From: Bacteroidota bacterium
GTDB lineage: Bacteria; Bacteroidota; Bacteroidia; Bacteroidales; Prolixibacteraceae
Assembly: GCA_024278975.1 (NCBI GenBank)
Contig: JAJRSD010000031.1
Span: 62,001 to 126,000 of the forward strand
DNA length: 64,000 nucleotides
Direction: 5' to 3'
Part shown: positions 63,405 through 64,000 of the stretch, piece after piece
Position numbering within the stretch: position 1 is the first letter of the stretch
Layout: each line of letters begins with the position of its first letter
Notes under the pieces: generated by a model
The model's database searches: none
Told to the model about the DNA's origin: nothing
The model's input: only the letters and a program-made list of their open reading frames with translations
Program-made: the position numbers and the translations under genes

Positions 63405-64000
63405 ATGACTACAATTGAAGCAACTATTATTGCAGGTAAGAAAAACCTGAAAAAGTATGGGACTGCTAATGTTAAAATTCGAATAACCCATTTACGTAAC
63501 GCAATTTTCACTAAAACATATTTATTTGTAAACTCTTCCGATTTTAAAATAAGTGAAGGTCTAATAAAAAAAGGCCCAAACAAAAAATATGTAAATCTTC
63601 GTATTGCAAACAAACCACAGGAGACAAATATCCCCATGATTAACGAGCTGGTACAGCAATTCAATAACTATTACAAAGAACACCCCACAAAAGAGATAAT
63701 CTATTTTCGCGACAGATACGGAGATTCCAGACAACCAAATGTAAAAAACTCAAGTTCGTTTAATCACCAGGCAATTGAGCAGTTAGAGAAATTTGGATGG
63801 AAAGTAATTCCGAAGTCGCACAGGGGAATGGAACCACCGCAACATGATAAATATCTGCTGTGGGTAAACATTCTCAAAGGGAACGACAAACGGTTTCCGA
63901 CTGTTATTTTTAATGGTAAAAAATGTAAGTACTCGCTTATTTCTATGAATAACACTAAAGTTATTGAGAGGCGTGGTAAGTTTCAAAAAGATAAAAGTTC
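63405..64000 (+). CDS. Probable mobile-element gene, 3' end outside window
   Basis: The ATG at 63405 (MTTIEATIIAGKK) opens a frame that runs without a stop to the window end (198 codons visible). The first 50 residues (NVKIRITHLRNAIFTKTYLFVNSSDFK) resemble the Arm DNA-binding beta-sheet of Bacteroidota tyrosine integrases. Residues 125-198 (FNHQAIEQLEKFGWKVIPKS, KYLLWVNILKGNDKRF) match nothing I recognise, and the catalytic integrase residues would lie outside the window. Its position just past a tRNA gene, with a palindromic repeat upstream, supports an integrated element. An alternative is a phage or plasmid gene of other function. Confidence 0.55.
   Translation, partial: MTTIEATIIAGKKNLKKYGTANVKIRITHLRNAIFTKTYLFVNSSDFKISEGLIKKGPNKKYVNLRIANKPQETNIPMINELVQQFNNYYKEHPTKEIIYFRDRYGDSRQPNVKNSSSFNHQAIEQLEKFGWKVIPKSHRGMEPPQHDKYLLWVNILKGNDKRFPTVIFNGKKCKYSLISMNNTKVIERRGKFQKDKS

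Noticed and set aside
63183-63491. Minus-strand ORFs over the tRNA genes (62859-63110 and 63183-63491)
   Set aside because: They are antisense to tRNA-Ser and tRNA-Trp and to the mobile-element-like gene, with no promoter and no family resemblance.

Overview
The window is AT-rich chromosomal DNA from a member of the Bacteroidota, most likely of the Bacteroidales/Marinilabiliales type. The reasons are promoters of the form TTTG-N~18-TAnnTTTG, no Shine-Dalgarno signals, a type IX secretion C-terminal sorting domain, many SPII lipoproteins and signal-peptide beta-barrels, a DUF5723 protein, a TGS/uridine-kinase-like nucleoside kinase, and an ECF sigma factor followed by a beta-barrel anti-sigma-like protein. 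No named species can be given from the sequence alone.

Layout. 1-3.6 kb: end of a dihydrolipoyl dehydrogenase gene, a palindromic repeat and a FadL-type outer-membrane porin. 3.7-13.4 kb: an envelope block with a lipoprotein, a serpin lipoprotein plus barrel, the ECF sigma/anti-sigma-barrel pair, an M14 carboxypeptidase, and a barrel plus LVIVD lipoprotein. Three near-identical ECF-type promoters (ACGCAACC, exact 16-nt gap, CATCTAT) precede the serpin, the sigma factor and the barrel/LVIVD operon, so these look like one self-regulated regulon. 13.5-18.1 kb: a RelE/ParE toxin-antitoxin pair, a lytic transglycosylase and uvrA. 18.1-24.1 kb: a four-gene carbohydrate operon (kinase-HAD fusion, unknown protein, AGE epimerase, SSS transporter). 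At 24.3-24.7 kb lies a decayed, mosaic uvrA fragment. 25-35.8 kb: a metallophosphoesterase, a nucleoside kinase, a frameshifted DUF5723 protein, a cupin, RhuM, a twin-arginine Gfo/Idh/MocA oxidoreductase, a PAP2 phosphatase and an AraC regulator.

36-45 kb is the branched-chain amino acid region: ilvC on the plus strand, and ilvD-ilvB-ilvN on the minus strand. The minus-strand operon is preceded by a 22-residue leader peptide with twelve Leu/Val/Ile codons, an antiterminator pairing and a terminator, that is, a complete ribosome-mediated attenuator. Between the two ilv units are a split YeeE/YedE transporter and a T9SS-secreted beta-helix protein. 45-52.4 kb: HD and CYTH proteins and a tightly coupled operon LysM/transglycosylase - SGNH - SGNH - MBOAT, which suggests an envelope O-acylation system. 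52.6-61.6 kb: an S9 peptidase whose catalytic His is frameshifted out, an SDR/DUF2867 protein, small secreted proteins, a DUF1080 protein, a dodecahaem cytochrome c and an isochorismatase-family hydrolase. 61.6-64 kb: trmH, an HU gene, tRNA-Ser(UGA), tRNA-Trp(CCA) and the start of a probable mobile-element gene just beyond tRNA-Trp.

A recurring theme is short stuttering arrays of 6/7-bp units sitting exactly at gene ends (15.0, 42.9, 49.2, 61.6 kb), two of which run into coding sequence. No CRISPR array and no intact insertion sequence was seen.
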